Shown: positions 37,401 through 48,564, counted from the stretch's first letter. The stretch is 64,000 bases of DNA from Fusobacterium perfoetens (GCF_021531595.1 NZ_JADYUD010000001.1:1-64000); one strand, 5' to 3'. A program made the numbers and translations. Notes: generated by a model from the sequence alone, not told the origin.

Positions 37401-38185
37401 TAGTTCTTGCATTCCCAGGAACAAACTCAGAATATGATACAGCAAAAGCATTTGAAAGAGCTGGAGGAGCAGCAGAGATATTTGTAATTAATAATCTTAC
37501 AGTTAAAGATATGGAAGCTTCAATAGAGGAGCTTAGCAGAAAAATAAAAGAAGTTCAGATAGTTGCACTTCCTGGAGGATTCAGTGCAGGAGATGAGCCA
37601 GATGGTTCTGGTAAATTTATAACAAATATATTACAAAATCCAAAAGTTAAAGCTGCTATAAAAGAATTTTTAGCAAAAGAAGGATTGATGTTAGGTATTT
37701 GTAATGGATTCCAAGCTTTAATAAAATCAGGACTTTTACCATATGGAGATATGGATAAATTAAATGAAAACTCTCCTACATTATTTAGAAATGACATTAA
37801 CCGTCATATTTCAAGAATTGCTACAACAAGAATAGCTTCTAATTCATCTCCTTGGCTTTCATCTTTTGAAATAGGAGATATGCATTCAATGACACTTTCT
37901 CATGGAGAAGGAAAGTTTGTAGTAAGTGAAGAGTTTGCAAAAGAATTATTTGAAAATGGACAGGTTGCAACTCAATACTGTAACCTTGAAGGAGAACCTA
38001 CAATGGATGGAAAATATAACCTTAATGGTTCATATTATGCTATTGAAGGAATTACATCTAAGGACGGACAAATCCTTGGAAAAATGGGACACTCAGAGCG
38101 TTATGAAGATGGAACATTTAAAAATATTTACGGAGAAAAGATGCAGGATATCTTCCAGAATGGAGTAAACTTCTTTAAAAAATAA
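34493..38185 (+). CDS. purL: phosphoribosylformylglycinamidine synthase, single-chain PurL
   Basis: A 1230-residue FGAM synthase that makes FGAM from FGAR, glutamine and ATP. It holds a PurS-like N-terminal part, two AIR-synthase-like ATP-binding halves (for example HNHPTEIEPFGGASTCIGG) and a C-terminal class I glutaminase (from about residue 965) with nucleophile Cys in GICNGFQ and AFPGTNSEYD. Most Firmicutes use separate PurS, PurQ and small PurL; this fused form avoids the need for purQ and purS, which are absent. GGAGG precedes the ATG. Confidence 0.95.
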   Translation: MNKRIFVSKKQGFQVEGNSILNEIRENLYETGLTRAELYNVYDVFNCDEEDVKLLKTKVLSEPVTDNVYDEIDLNGKTYVAIENLPGQYDQRADSAEQCLALLNSKDSVTIKSGRVIIFYGEVKDLDKIKKYLINPVETREKDLSILENNEDVTVEPVPVLEGFRKLSREELEKFVSDNGLAMTADDLEHIQKYFIEEDRDPTETEIKVLDTYWSDHCRHTTFETFLKSVTIEKGEMTEAIQRAYEKYLELRKEVHGNKKPMTLMDMGTLGGKYMRKIGKLDDMEITDEINACSIEVDIDVDGKTERWLLMFKNETHNHPTEIEPFGGASTCIGGAIRDPLSGRAYVYQAMRITGAGDICEKLEDTLPNKLPQVRISKGAAHGYSSYGNQIGLATTFVREIYHNGYKAKRMEVGAVVGAVKKEYVLREEPKPGDLVIVLGGKTGRDGVGGATGSSKEHNDSSLTKCSSEVQKGNAPIERKIQRAFRNPEVTKLIKKSNDFGAGGVSVAIGELARGIEVNLDMVSVKYLGLSGTELAISESQERMAVVIAPENREKFEALMKEENLETRLVAKVTEKENLVIKFRGETIVDIARSFLDTNGVRQEQDVKVIAPVKEEIFKSDKTGTVEEKLTATLKDMNVASQRGMVEMFDSTVGRSTVLMPYGGKYQLTESEGSVQKFPTLGFTNTASVMTYGFNPYISEKSPYLGAIYAVIESLARLTAVGADYKKARLTFQEYFERLGKEPSRWGKPFMALLGALEAQVEFETPAIGGKDSMSGTFKNIDVPPTLISFAVTTEKTQNIVSSEFKAAGNYIYLVKPEYNEDFTPKYDTVKAVFDNVRKEMLAGNVVSASVVKFGGVAEALMKMTFGNKLGINVDTDAELFDLMPGAIVVETKKKLSFGILLGTVEDTKEIRINGAVINIDKALSDWEERYAKIYPYNTNAEDKKVFTPVEKKGNMKQKASVLYDTPKVLVLAFPGTNSEYDTAKAFERAGGAAEIFVINNLTVKDMEASIEELSRKIKEVQIVALPGGFSAGDEPDGSGKFITNILQNPKVKAAIKEFLAKEGLMLGICNGFQALIKSGLLPYGDMDKLNENSPTLFRNDINRHISRIATTRIASNSSPWLSSFEIGDMHSMTLSHGEGKFVVSEEFAKELFENGQVATQYCNLEGEPTMDGKYNLNGSYYAIEGITSKDGQILGKMGHSERYEDGTFKNIYGEKMQDIFQNGVNFFKK

Positions 38186-38284
38186 TAAAGAAAACTTCAG
38201 ATGAGAAGGCATTGTATTTTGGTATATTTTGTTAAATTTTAATATCATACAGGTCGTATAAAATAAGGAAGAGGAAAAATAAAA

Positions 38285-39694
38285 ATGAGAGAATTTGATT
38301 ATATATTAGATGAAATACATGAAGAATGTGGAGTGTTTGGAATTTACAATGTGGAAAATGCAGCTCAGCTTACATATTATGGACTACACTCACTTCAACA
38401 CAGAGGACAACAAGGAGCAGGAATAGCAACTTCTGACAATGGTCATATTTTAAGACATAGAGGAAATGGTCTTGTAATAGAAGTTTTCAATAGTGAAAAT
38501 ATTTCTGAACTAAAAGGAAATATGGCAATAGGACATGTAAGAATGGGAGATGTAAAATCTCCTGGGATAGAAAATATTCAGCCACTTCTAGTTCGTTCAC
38601 ATCTTGGAGATTTTTCTGTTGCTCACAACGGAAGAATAGTAAATGGAGACCAGCTTAGAATGCAACTTGAATTTGAAGGAAGTATATTCCAATCATCTTC
38701 AGACAGTGAAATTTTATGTCATCTTATCCAAAAAGAGTCAGGAACTTTTACTGAAAAACTTACAAAAGCAGTTTCAAAACTTGAAGGAGCTTTCTCTTTT
38801 GTAGTTATGACAGGAAGCACAATATATGCAGTAAGAGATAAAAATGGACTTCATCCACTTTCAATTGCAGAACTTGGTGAAGGTTATGTAATAAGTTCAG
38901 AAACAGTTGCTTTTGAAACTCTTGGAGCAAAATTCATGAGAAGTGTAAAACCAGGAGAAATTATAAAAATAAATAAAGAAGGTTTAAAATCAATATTCTA
39001 TACAAACTGTACACAAGATAAAATGTGTTCAATGGAATTTATTTATTTCTCAAGACCAGACAGTACAATCAATGGTCTTAATGTTCATACATCAAGAAGA
39101 ATATGTGGAAGAATTTTAGCAGAAGAAAGCCCTTGTCCAGAGGCAGATATGGTAATAGGTGTTCCAGATTCATCACTTTCAGCAGCAGTTGGATATGCTG
39201 ATGGATCAGGACTTCCATATGAAACAGGACTTATTAAAAACCGTTACATAGGAAGAACATTTATTCAGCCAACACAGCAAGAAAGAGAAAGAGGAGTAAA
39301 AATGAAACTTTCTCCTATGTCATCTGTAATAGCAGGAAAGAAAATAGTTCTTGTAGATGATTCAATAGTAAGAGGAACAACAAGTAAATATATAATTAAA
39401 TTATTAAAAGAAGCAGGAGCAAAAGAGGTTCATGTAAGAATAGCTTCTCCTGCAATGATAGCTCCATGTTTCTACGGAGTTGATACATCAAGTCTTAAAG
39501 ATTTAATAAGTGCAAGAATGAATTTAGAAGAATTAAGAGAATATATAGCTGCAGATTCATTAGCATTTTTATCAGTAGAAGGACTTAGAAAAGGTCTTGG
39601 AAATAATATCTGTGCAGCGTGCTTTGATAAAAACTATCCAACATATCTGTTTGGTTTAGAAAAAAAATTTAAAGAAGAAAAGGAAGGTAAATAA
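38285..39694 (+). CDS. purF: amidophosphoribosyltransferase PurF
   Basis: PurF makes phosphoribosylamine from PRPP and glutamine, the first committed step. In 469 residues it has a 14-residue propeptide before the nucleophile Cys15 (EECGVFG), the glutaminase domain, and the PRPP site VLVDDSIVRGTT. Cysteines in TNCTQDKMC, APCFYG and NNICAAC match the [4Fe-4S] cluster ligands of the Bacillus-type, oxygen-sensitive enzyme. It starts 99 nt after purL, the largest gap within the operon apart from the leader. Confidence 0.95.
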   Translation: MREFDYILDEIHEECGVFGIYNVENAAQLTYYGLHSLQHRGQQGAGIATSDNGHILRHRGNGLVIEVFNSENISELKGNMAIGHVRMGDVKSPGIENIQPLLVRSHLGDFSVAHNGRIVNGDQLRMQLEFEGSIFQSSSDSEILCHLIQKESGTFTEKLTKAVSKLEGAFSFVVMTGSTIYAVRDKNGLHPLSIAELGEGYVISSETVAFETLGAKFMRSVKPGEIIKINKEGLKSIFYTNCTQDKMCSMEFIYFSRPDSTINGLNVHTSRRICGRILAEESPCPEADMVIGVPDSSLSAAVGYADGSGLPYETGLIKNRYIGRTFIQPTQQERERGVKMKLSPMSSVIAGKKIVLVDDSIVRGTTSKYIIKLLKEAGAKEVHVRIASPAMIAPCFYGVDTSSLKDLISARMNLEELREYIAADSLAFLSVEGLRKGLGNNICAACFDKNYPTYLFGLEKKFKEEKEGK

Positions 39695-39696
39695 AG

Positions 39697-40728
39697 ATGA
39701 GTAAAAAATATATGGAATCAGGTGTAAACTTAGAAGCTGGATATGAATCAGTGAGAAGAATAAAATCTCATGTTGAAAGAACAAAAGTAAAAGGTATGAT
39801 TGACAGTTTAGGTGCATTTGGAGGAATGTTTGATTTATCATCTTTAGGATATAAAGAACCTGTTCTTATAAGTGGAACAGACGGAGTTGGAACAAAACTT
39901 ATGCTTGCTTTTGAAATGGATAAGCACGACACAATAGGACAAGATGTTGTGGCTATGTGTGTTAATGATGTTCTTGTACAAGGGGCTATGCCTATATTTT
40001 TCTTAGACTATGTTGCAGTAGGTAAGAACTTCCCAGAACAGATAGAACAAATAGTAAAAGGTGTTGCTGATGGATGTGTTCTTTCAGAATGTGGGCTTAT
40101 AGGAGGAGAAACAGCAGAAATGCCTGATATGTATGAAGTAGGAGATTACGATCTTGCAGGATTCTGTGTTGGTGTTGTAGAAAAAAGTAAATTAATAACA
40201 GGGGCAAAAGTTAAAAAAGGAAATAAAATCATCGGACTTACTTCTTCAGGAGTTCATTCAAATGGATTCTCTCTTGTAAGAAAAATAGTTATGAAAGATA
40301 AAAAGTTAGATTTAAATGGATATAAAGATGTATTTGGAGGAAAATCTTTAGGAGAAACTCTTCTTGCTCCAACAAGAATTTATGTTAAAACAATAAAAGC
40401 TCTTCTTGAAAAAGTAGAAGTGAATGGAATGTGTCACATTACAGGAGGAGGTTTCTATGAAAATGTACCTAGAATTCTTCCAGAAGGACTTCAAGCAAGA
40501 ATAGATACAAAAGTAATTGATACTCCTGAAATTTTCAAATTCCTTGCAAAAGAGGGAGATGTACCTAAAGAAGATATGTACAATGTATTCAACATGGGTA
40601 TTGGATTCATGATAGTTGTTGATGAAGATAAAGTTTCTGAAACAATGGAAGTTTTAAAAGCTAATGGAGAAAAACCTGTGGTTCTTGGAGAAATAGTTGA
40701 AGGTGAAGGAGTAGACCTTATATGGTAA
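39697..40728 (+). CDS. purM: phosphoribosylformylglycinamidine cyclo-ligase (AIR synthase) PurM
   Basis: A 343-residue enzyme that closes the imidazole ring of FGAM. Motifs YMESGVNLEAGYE, LISGTDGVGTKL, GGETAEMPDMY and HITGGGFYENVPRIL are typical. It begins 2 nt after the purF stop and its end overlaps purN by 7 nt. Confidence 0.96.
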   Translation: MSKKYMESGVNLEAGYESVRRIKSHVERTKVKGMIDSLGAFGGMFDLSSLGYKEPVLISGTDGVGTKLMLAFEMDKHDTIGQDVVAMCVNDVLVQGAMPIFFLDYVAVGKNFPEQIEQIVKGVADGCVLSECGLIGGETAEMPDMYEVGDYDLAGFCVGVVEKSKLITGAKVKKGNKIIGLTSSGVHSNGFSLVRKIVMKDKKLDLNGYKDVFGGKSLGETLLAPTRIYVKTIKALLEKVEVNGMCHITGGGFYENVPRILPEGLQARIDTKVIDTPEIFKFLAKEGDVPKEDMYNVFNMGIGFMIVVDEDKVSETMEVLKANGEKPVVLGEIVEGEGVDLIW

Positions 40729-41309
40729 GAGTAGCTGTATTTGCTTCAGGAAATGGAGGGAATTTTGAAAGCATAGTAAAAACGAGCAGAGAGTGGAAAC
40801 ACTCTCCATGCTCTATAGAACTTCTTATTGTAGATAAGAAAAATGCTTTTGCAATAAAAAGAGCAGAAAATTTAGGGATTCCATGTTATGTAGTTTCTTT
40901 AAAAGAATGTGCTGATAAAAAAGAGTATGAAGAAAAAATAATAAAAATTTTAAGAGATAATAGTATAGAACTTATTGCTCTTGCAGGATATATGAAAATA
41001 ATTTCGGAAGTTTTATTAAATGCTTACAGAAATAAAATTATAAATATTCATCCTGCATATCTTCCAAACTTCCCAGGAAAAGATGGAATAGGAGATGCTT
41101 TCAGAGCTGGTGCTGAAGAAACTGGTGTTACAATTCATTATGTAGATGAAGGAGTAGATTCAGGAGAAATAATTTATCAGGAAAAATTAAAAATTGAAAA
41201 ATCATGGGATTTAGAAAAGTTAGAAGAGGAAATTCATAAAATAGAACATAGAATTTACCCTATGATTTTAAAAGAGCTTTGTGAAAAGATTGAGGAGGAA
41301 AGAAAATAA
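40722..41309 (+). CDS. purN: phosphoribosylglycinamide formyltransferase PurN
   Basis: A 195-residue 10-formyl-THF-dependent GAR transformylase. The N-terminal AVFASGNGGNFE, the catalytic NIHPAYLPNFPG with His, and HYVDEGVDSGEII with the catalytic Asp are intact. It overlaps purM by 7 nt and abuts purH directly, so the three are tightly coupled. The formate-dependent PurT is not seen. Confidence 0.95.
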   Translation: MVRVAVFASGNGGNFESIVKTSREWKHSPCSIELLIVDKKNAFAIKRAENLGIPCYVVSLKECADKKEYEEKIIKILRDNSIELIALAGYMKIISEVLLNAYRNKIINIHPAYLPNFPGKDGIGDAFRAGAEETGVTIHYVDEGVDSGEIIYQEKLKIEKSWDLEKLEEEIHKIEHRIYPMILKELCEKIEEERK

Positions 41310-42842
41310 ATGAAAAGAGCATTGATAAGTGTTTCAGATAAAACAGGAATAGTAGAGTTTGCAAAAGAATTAAGTACATTAGGATATGAAATAATATCAA
41401 CAGGAGGAACTAAAAAAGCTCTTGATGATGCAGGACTTAAAACTCTTTCTATTTCTGATATAACTCATTTTCCAGAAATGATGGATGGAAGAGTAAAAAC
41501 TCTTCACCCAAATGTACATGGAGGACTTCTTTGTGTAAGAGACAATGAAGAACATATGAAAGACTTAGTTGAAAATAAAATAGAACTTATAGATTTAGTA
41601 GTTGTAAATCTTTATCCTTTTAAAGAAACTCTAAAAAAAGGAGGAACACACGAAGAGCTTATTGAAAATATAGATATTGGTGGGCCAAGTATGTTAAGAA
41701 GTGCTGCTAAAAATCATAAATTTGTAACTGTTTGTGTAGATCCTGCAGATTATGAAAGAGTTTTAGCAGAAATCAAAGAACATGGAGATACAACTTTAGA
41801 GTTCAGACAATTTCTTGCAGCAAAAGTATTCAGAACAACAGCTGCTTATGATGCTCTTATAGCTGGTTACTTAACAAAAAAATTAGGAATAGAATACCCA
41901 GAAAAAATGACTCTTACTTATGAAAAAGTTCAGGATTTAAGATATGGGGAAAACCCTCATCAATCAGCAGCATTCTATGCTTGTCCAATGACAGGATATT
42001 CAATAGCTGGTGCAAAACAACTTCATGGTAAAGAATTATCTTATAACAATATCCAAGATGCTAATGGAGCTATTGAAATATTAAGAGAATTTAAAGATGG
42101 TAAGAAAGCTGTAGTTGCAGTAAAACATACAAATCCTTGTGGAGTAGGACTTGGAAACACATTAAGAGAAGCATGGGATAAAGCTTATGCAGCAGATCCT
42201 GTTTCTATATTTGGAGGAATAGTTGCAGTAAATGATACTATAGATGAAGATGTTGCAACAGAACTTCATAAACTTTTCCTAGAAATAGTAATAGCTCCTG
42301 CATTTACAGAAAAAGCTCTTGAAATTTTAATGACTAAGAAAAATATAAGACTTATGACTCTTGATATTAATCAAGAAATAATTAATAAACAAAGAGTAAT
42401 GGGAGTAAATGATGGACTTCTTGTTCAAGATATAGATTATGGAACAATAACAGCAGAAGACTTAGTATGTGTTACAGAAACAAAACCTACAGCAGAAGAT
42501 ATTGAAGAAATGCTATTTGGATGGAAAGTTGTTAAAAATGTTAAATCAAATGCAATAGTAATAAGTAAAGGAAATCAAACTCTAGGAATTGGGGCAGGAC
42601 AAATGAACAGAGTAGGAGCTGCGAAAATAGCTCTTGAACAAGCTGGAGAAAAATCAAAAGGTTCATATATGTCATCTGATGCTTTCTTCCCAATGCCTGA
42701 TACAGTTGAACTTGCAGTTAAACACGGAGTAAAAGCTATAATTCAGCCTGGTGGTTCTATAAAAGATCAACTTTCAATAGATGTATGTAATGCTAATGGA
42801 ATAGCAATGGTATTTACTAAGATGAGACACTTCAAACACTAA
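41310..42842 (+). CDS. purH: bifunctional AICAR formyltransferase/IMP cyclohydrolase PurH
   Basis: A 510-residue enzyme catalysing the last two steps to IMP. The N-terminal MGS-like cyclohydrolase domain (about 1-190; [14 protein letters not shown]) is followed by the AICAR transformylase domain with [10 protein letters not shown] and the C-terminal [12 protein letters not shown]. The ATG follows the purN stop with no gap, and GAGGA in purN supplies the ribosome site. Confidence 0.96.
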   Translation: MKRALISVSDKTGIVEFAKELSTLGYEIISTGGTKKALDDAGLKTLSISDITHFPEMMDGRVKTLHPNVHGGLLCVRDNEEHMKDLVENKIELIDLVVVNLYPFKETLKKGGTHEELIENIDIGGPSMLRSAAKNHKFVTVCVDPADYERVLAEIKEHGDTTLEFRQFLAAKVFRTTAAYDALIAGYLTKKLGIEYPEKMTLTYEKVQDLRYGENPHQSAAFYACPMTGYSIAGAKQLHGKELSYNNIQDANGAIEILREFKDGKKAVVAVKHTNPCGVGLGNTLREAWDKAYAADPVSIFGGIVAVNDTIDEDVATELHKLFLEIVIAPAFTEKALEILMTKKNIRLMTLDINQEIINKQRVMGVNDGLLVQDIDYGTITAEDLVCVTETKPTAEDIEEMLFGWKVVKNVKSNAIVISKGNQTLGIGAGQMNRVGAAKIALEQAGEKSKGSYMSSDAFFPMPDTVELAVKHGVKAIIQPGGSIKDQLSIDVCNANGIAMVFTKMRHFKH

Positions 42843-42869
42843 TCATAAATATTATAAGGAGTATTTTAA

Positions 42870-44105
42870 ATGAAAATATTAGTTATAGGAAAAGGTGGAA
42901 GAGAACATGCTCTTGCATGGAAATTAAATCAAAGTCCTCTTGTTGAAAAAGTATATATAGCTCCAGGAAATCCAGGAACAGCTACTTTTGGAATAAATGT
43001 AGATATTAAAGATAGTGATATAGAAGCTCTTGCAGATTTTGCAGAGAAAGAAAAAATAGATTTAACAGTTGTAGGGCCAGAAACAACACTTGCTTTAGGT
43101 GCAGCAGATGCTTTTGAAGCAAAAGGTCTTAAAATATTTGGACCAAGAAAAGATGTTGCAAGACTTGAAAGCAGTAAAGATTTTGCAAAACATATTATGA
43201 ATAAATATAATGTTCCTACAGGAGCATATGAAACATTTACAGATTTTGAAAAAGCAAAAGCTTATGTTTTAAAACATGGAGCTCCTATTGTTATAAAAGA
43301 AGATGGGCTTAAAGCAGGAAAAGGTGTAACTGTTGCAATGAAAATAGAAGAAGCTATGGAAGCTCTTGAAATAGCTTTTGCAATTCCTGATAATAAAGTT
43401 GTAATTGAAGAGTATCTTGATGGATTTGAGTTTTCACTTATAGCTCTTGCTCATGAAGATAAAGTTATTCCTCTTGAAGTAGGACAAGATCACAAAAGAG
43501 TTTTTGATGGAGATAAAGGACCTAATACAGGAGGAATGGGAGTGTATTCCCCTGTAAGAAGAGTTACAAAAGAGATAATAGATGCAAGTGTAAATGAAAT
43601 CATAAGACCTACTCTTGAAGGACTTAAAAAAGAAGGACTTCCTTTTACAGGATTTATTTTTGCAGGAATAATGGATACTAAAGATGGTGTTAAAACTATA
43701 GAGTTTAATGCAAGATTTGGAGATCCTGAAGCAGAAGCAATTCTTCCAAGAATGGAAAGCGACCTTGTAAAGTTAATTCTTGATATAATGGATGGAAAAG
43801 AAACTGAAGTAAAATGGAGCGAAAAAACAACAGTTGGTGTTGTTTTAGCTTCTGAAGGATATCCAGCTTCTTCAACTTCAAATGCTCAAATAGAAATTGA
43901 AGATGGAATGGGATCTATTCTTTTCCACATGGGAACTAAAGAAGAAAATGGAAAACTTTATACTAATGGAGGAAGAGTTTTAATTGTTGTAGCAGAGGGA
44001 GATACTCTTGCTGAAGCGAAAGAAAAAGCATATCGTGATGTTGAAAAAATAAAATGTAAAAAATTATTTTTTAGACATGACATAGGTGCGAAAGATGTGG
44101 TATAA
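42870..44105 (+). CDS. purD: phosphoribosylamine-glycine ligase PurD
   Basis: A 411-residue ATP-grasp GAR synthetase. It has the N-terminal GKGGREHALAWKL, the ATP site IKEDGLKAGKGV and the NARFGDPEAE metal motif. It catalyses the second pathway step although encoded near the operon end, as is common. AAGGAG lies upstream; guaB starts 71 nt later. Confidence 0.96.
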   Translation: MKILVIGKGGREHALAWKLNQSPLVEKVYIAPGNPGTATFGINVDIKDSDIEALADFAEKEKIDLTVVGPETTLALGAADAFEAKGLKIFGPRKDVARLESSKDFAKHIMNKYNVPTGAYETFTDFEKAKAYVLKHGAPIVIKEDGLKAGKGVTVAMKIEEAMEALEIAFAIPDNKVVIEEYLDGFEFSLIALAHEDKVIPLEVGQDHKRVFDGDKGPNTGGMGVYSPVRRVTKEIIDASVNEIIRPTLEGLKKEGLPFTGFIFAGIMDTKDGVKTIEFNARFGDPEAEAILPRMESDLVKLILDIMDGKETEVKWSEKTTVGVVLASEGYPASSTSNAQIEIEDGMGSILFHMGTKEENGKLYTNGGRVLIVVAEGDTLAEAKEKAYRDVEKIKCKKLFFRHDIGAKDVV

Positions 44106-44146
44106 TAATTCTTATATCTAGTAAAAATTTAAAAAAATAAATTTAA

Positions 44147-45640
<1,494 letters not shown>

Positions 45641-45665
45641 TACAAGATAATAGAATAAAAAATAG

Positions 45666-45704
45666 AAAATAACCTTGGTATATTTATGCTGAGGTTATTT
45701 TTTA
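45666..45704 (+). terminator. terminator of the purine operon
   Basis: AAAATAACCT (45666-45675) pairs with AGGTTATTTT (45692-45701), followed by more T's. It closes the 13 kb operon. Confidence 0.8.
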
Positions 45705-46136
45705 TATTGAAAAATAAAGATTAAATTAATGTAGTGCTAAAAAAATAGTATAAAAATAAAAACTGTCTTTTTATATAACTGAAAATATATAAAATTTAAT
45801 TGATAAAATTATAATTATAAAAAATTTCTTTATAATTTTTACATATATTTATAAATTTTTGATAAAATATACTAAAAAATAAGTATTGATTTTTTAAAAA
45901 GTGAAGCTTGTTTTTAAAATTTATAAAATGTAATTAATAGTATTATAAAATCTGAATTTCTTTAAAAATATAGAAATTATAAAAAATGGAGATATTATAT
46001 AAAGAGTAATCATGAAAAAATTTTAAAAATATATGTTTTAAAAAAGAATTAAAAGAATTTAAAAAATACATAAAAATACAAAAAATAAAAAAGTTTTAAA
46101 AAAAGGTAAAAAATAGTTTTAATTTTTAGGAATATA
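45705..46136. other. very AT-rich gap, no gene seen
   Basis: This stretch between guaB and the symporter gene is almost purely A/T, with stops in every frame and no ribosome site ahead of a usable start. I see no stable GC stem, repeat or tRNA. It may hold AT-rich UP-elements or an unrecognised small RNA. Confidence 0.5.
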
Positions 46137-46145
46137 TGGTATCAT
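46137..46145 (+). promoter_or_regulatory. possible extended -10 promoter for the AgcS gene
   Basis: TGG followed by TATCAT (46140-46145), with only a weak TTTTAA at the -35 position (46117-46122). About 105 nt before the symporter start. Confidence 0.4.
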
Positions 46146-46250
46146 AACCTATACTTTTTAATCTTTTAAATGGAAAAATACAAAGATAAAATAATTAAAA
46201 AGCAGAAAATTTTCTGTTCAAATTTATAAAATTTTAAGGAAGTGATGAGT

Positions 46251-47663
46251 ATGGAAGAACTAAATCAGATAGTTCAAAATGTGAGCGGATTTGTATGGAA
46301 TTCACTGTTAATATTTTTATTAATAGGAACAGGAATTTTCTATACGATTAAACTGAAATTTATTCAGGTCAGGAAATTTGGAGAAGGTTATACAAAAGTA
46401 GTAAAAGGTGTAAACTTAAATGGTGAAGCTGCAGGAGCAGAAGGAATGAGTTCATTTCAGTCTTTGGCAACAGCAGTAGCAGCACAAGTAGGAACAGGAA
46501 ATCTTGCAGGAGCAGCAACAGCTATTGCAGCAGGAGGTCCTGGAGCAATTTTCTGGATGTGGATGAGTGCTTTTTTTGGAATGGCAACAGTTTATGCAGA
46601 AGCAGTTTTAGGTCAAGTATATAAAAAGAAAATTGGTGGAGAAGTTATAGGAGGACCTGCTTTTTATATTAGTGAAGGACTTGGGGAAAACTGGTTTAGT
46701 AAAGGTCTTGCAGCTTTTTTTGGATTCTCATGTATTTTAGCTCTTTCATTTATGGGAAATGCAGTTCAGTCAAATTCAATAGCAGCAGCATTTAGTAATG
46801 AATTTCCAATCCCTCCTGTGTATGTAGGAATAGGAGTTGCTGTAGTATCAGGATTTATATTCTGGGGAGGAACTCAAAGAATAGCATCATTCACAGAAAA
46901 AATTGTTCCTGTTATGGCAGGTCTATATGTAGGTGCTTCTTTAATAATAGTGTGTATGAATGTAACTCATATATTTCCAGCAATAAAAATGATATTTGTA
47001 GGTGCTTTTAATCCAACTGCAGTTATGGGAGGAGCATTTGGTATAACAATAAAACAAGCAATAAGATTTGGAGTTGCAAGAGGATTATTCTCCAATGAAG
47101 CAGGAATGGGTTCAACTCCTCATGCTCATGCAGTTGCAAAAGTTGATCATCCTTGTGAGCAAGGAGCAGTAGCAATAATAACTGTATTTATAGATACATT
47201 TGTAGTTCTTACATGTACAGCTCTTGTTATAATAATGAAAGTTGATTTAACAGACAAAGCATTAATAGATAGTATTCCAGGGATAGCTCTTACTCAGACC
47301 GCATTCAAATTAGCTCTTGGTAATTTAGGAGGAGTATTTATAGCAGTTTGTCTTTTCTTCTTTGCACTTTCAACTATAATAGGATGGTATTATTTTGGAA
47401 TTGCAAATGTAAAATATTTATTTGGAAATAAAGCTATGAATATTTATAAGGTGATAGTTATATGCTTTATACTTTTAGGTTCTATGGCAAAAGTTGATTT
47501 AGTTTGGAATCTTTCAGATTTATTCAATGGACTTATGGCTCTTCCAAATTTAATTGCACTTCTTGTGCTTTATAAATTAGTTGTAAAAGCAACAGATGAA
47601 TATATGGAATTTCATCCAAGAAAGAAATGCGAAAAAATAAAAGAAGAAACAGCTATAAATTAA
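46251..47663 (+). CDS. alanine/glycine:cation symporter, AgcS family
   Basis: A 470-residue sodium-coupled amino-acid importer of the AgcS family with about 10-11 membrane helices. The family signatures SSFQSLATAVAAQVGTGNLAGAATAI and SNEAGMGSTPHAHA are present, the former unwinding around the Na+ and substrate sites. I prefer ATG 46251 with AAGGA 10 nt upstream over ATG 46245 or GTG 46242. It is monocistronic, between an AT-rich gap and a terminator. Substrate is probably alanine or glycine by family. Confidence 0.92.
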   Translation: MEELNQIVQNVSGFVWNSLLIFLLIGTGIFYTIKLKFIQVRKFGEGYTKVVKGVNLNGEAAGAEGMSSFQSLATAVAAQVGTGNLAGAATAIAAGGPGAIFWMWMSAFFGMATVYAEAVLGQVYKKKIGGEVIGGPAFYISEGLGENWFSKGLAAFFGFSCILALSFMGNAVQSNSIAAAFSNEFPIPPVYVGIGVAVVSGFIFWGGTQRIASFTEKIVPVMAGLYVGASLIIVCMNVTHIFPAIKMIFVGAFNPTAVMGGAFGITIKQAIRFGVARGLFSNEAGMGSTPHAHAVAKVDHPCEQGAVAIITVFIDTFVVLTCTALVIIMKVDLTDKALIDSIPGIALTQTAFKLALGNLGGVFIAVCLFFFALSTIIGWYYFGIANVKYLFGNKAMNIYKVIVICFILLGSMAKVDLVWNLSDLFNGLMALPNLIALLVLYKLVVKATDEYMEFHPRKKCEKIKEETAIN

Positions 47664-47669
47664 AATTAT

Positions 47670-47705
47670 AAAAAGGATATTGCTTTATGCAGTATCCTTT
47701 TGTTA
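47670..47705 (+). terminator. terminator after the AgcS gene
   Basis: AAAAGGATA (47671-47679) pairs with TATCCTTTT (47693-47701), with an inner TGC/GCA and following T-rich DNA. Confidence 0.8.
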
Positions 47706-47740
47706 TATTTATACATTTAAATCTGTAATATATATTTTTA

Positions 47741-47769
47741 TTGACAGCATATAAATAAAAATATAAAAT
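47741..47769 (+). promoter_or_regulatory. promoter of glpP
   Basis: TTGACA (47741-47746), 17-nt spacer and TAAAAT (47764-47769), 36 nt before the glpP start. Confidence 0.65.
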
Positions 47770-47805
47770 GAAAATAGCGTACAAAGAAATATGGGGGACA
47801 TAGCT

Positions 47806-48366
47806 ATGAATATAAAAGAAATTTTAGAAAGGAATCCTATAATACCAGCAATAAAAAATGAAAATGGTTTAAAGGAAGCAGCAGAATGTGGAAGTGAAAT
47901 AGTTTTTGTTATTATGTCAAATTTAATAAATATTCAAGTAATTGTTGAAAAACTAAAAGAGGCAGATAAAATAGTTTTTGTTCATGTGGATATGATAGAA
48001 GGACTTTCCAGTTCAAATTATGGTGTAGATTATCTTATGGCTCATACAAAAGCTGATGGAATAATAACAACAAAGCATAATATAGTTGCATTTGCCAGAA
48101 AAAATAATATTTGTGTGATACAGAGATTTTTTATTCTTGATTCATTTTCATTTAGAAATACAATAACACATATAAGAGAAAATAAACCTGATGCAGTAGA
48201 AATACTACCTGGGGTTATGCCTAAAATAATAAAAAGAATCTGCAATCTTGTAAATATTCCCGTTATTACAGGAGGACTTATAGATGAAAAAGAGGATATA
48301 ATAAACGCTCTAAACTCAGGTGCAGAGGGAATATCAACAACTGATATGACATTGTGGGATTTTTAA
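47806..48366 (+). CDS. glpP: glycerol uptake operon antiterminator GlpP
   Basis: A 186-residue TIM-barrel-like RNA-binding antiterminator of the GlpP family (Bacillus GlpP is about 190 aa). The ERNPIIPAIKN start and the conserved DYLMAHTKADGIITTKH and VEILPGVMPKII stretches fit. With glycerol-3-phosphate it is known to bind leader mRNAs of glp genes and let polymerase pass their terminators. I use ATG 47806 with GGGGG 8 nt upstream; the ATG at 47791 lacks a ribosome site. Three downstream transcription units have terminator leaders it may control. Confidence 0.9.
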   Translation: MNIKEILERNPIIPAIKNENGLKEAAECGSEIVFVIMSNLINIQVIVEKLKEADKIVFVHVDMIEGLSSSNYGVDYLMAHTKADGIITTKHNIVAFARKNNICVIQRFFILDSFSFRNTITHIRENKPDAVEILPGVMPKIIKRICNLVNIPVITGGLIDEKEDIINALNSGAEGISTTDMTLWDF

Positions 48367-48422
48367 TATTTACATAAAAGTTTTTTGTGTAAATATTAAA
48401 GCTGCAACAAGATTAAAAAATA

Positions 48423-48451
48423 TTGACATAAGAAAAGAAAAATTGTATGCT
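48423..48451 (+). promoter_or_regulatory. promoter of the GDPD gene
   Basis: TTGACA (48423-48428), 17-nt spacer, TATGCT (48446-48451). It opens a leader of roughly 105 nt containing a terminator before the coding region. Confidence 0.65.
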
Positions 48452-48482
48452 GTGTTATACAATAAGTTTTAAAAAATGAATG

Positions 48483-48537
48483 GGAAAAACAGATATTTTT
48501 CGGGATAGTTCCGAAAATTTTTGTTTTTCCTTTTTTT
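48483..48537 (+). terminator. leader terminator, likely GlpP-controlled
   Basis: GGAAAAAC/GTTTTTCC (48483-48490 with 48523-48530) encloses TTTTCGG/CCGAAAA, followed by seven T's, all between promoter and start codon of the GDPD gene. Confidence 0.8.
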
Positions 48538-48564
48538 ATCTTAAAAAATTAAGGAGGAAAAAAT

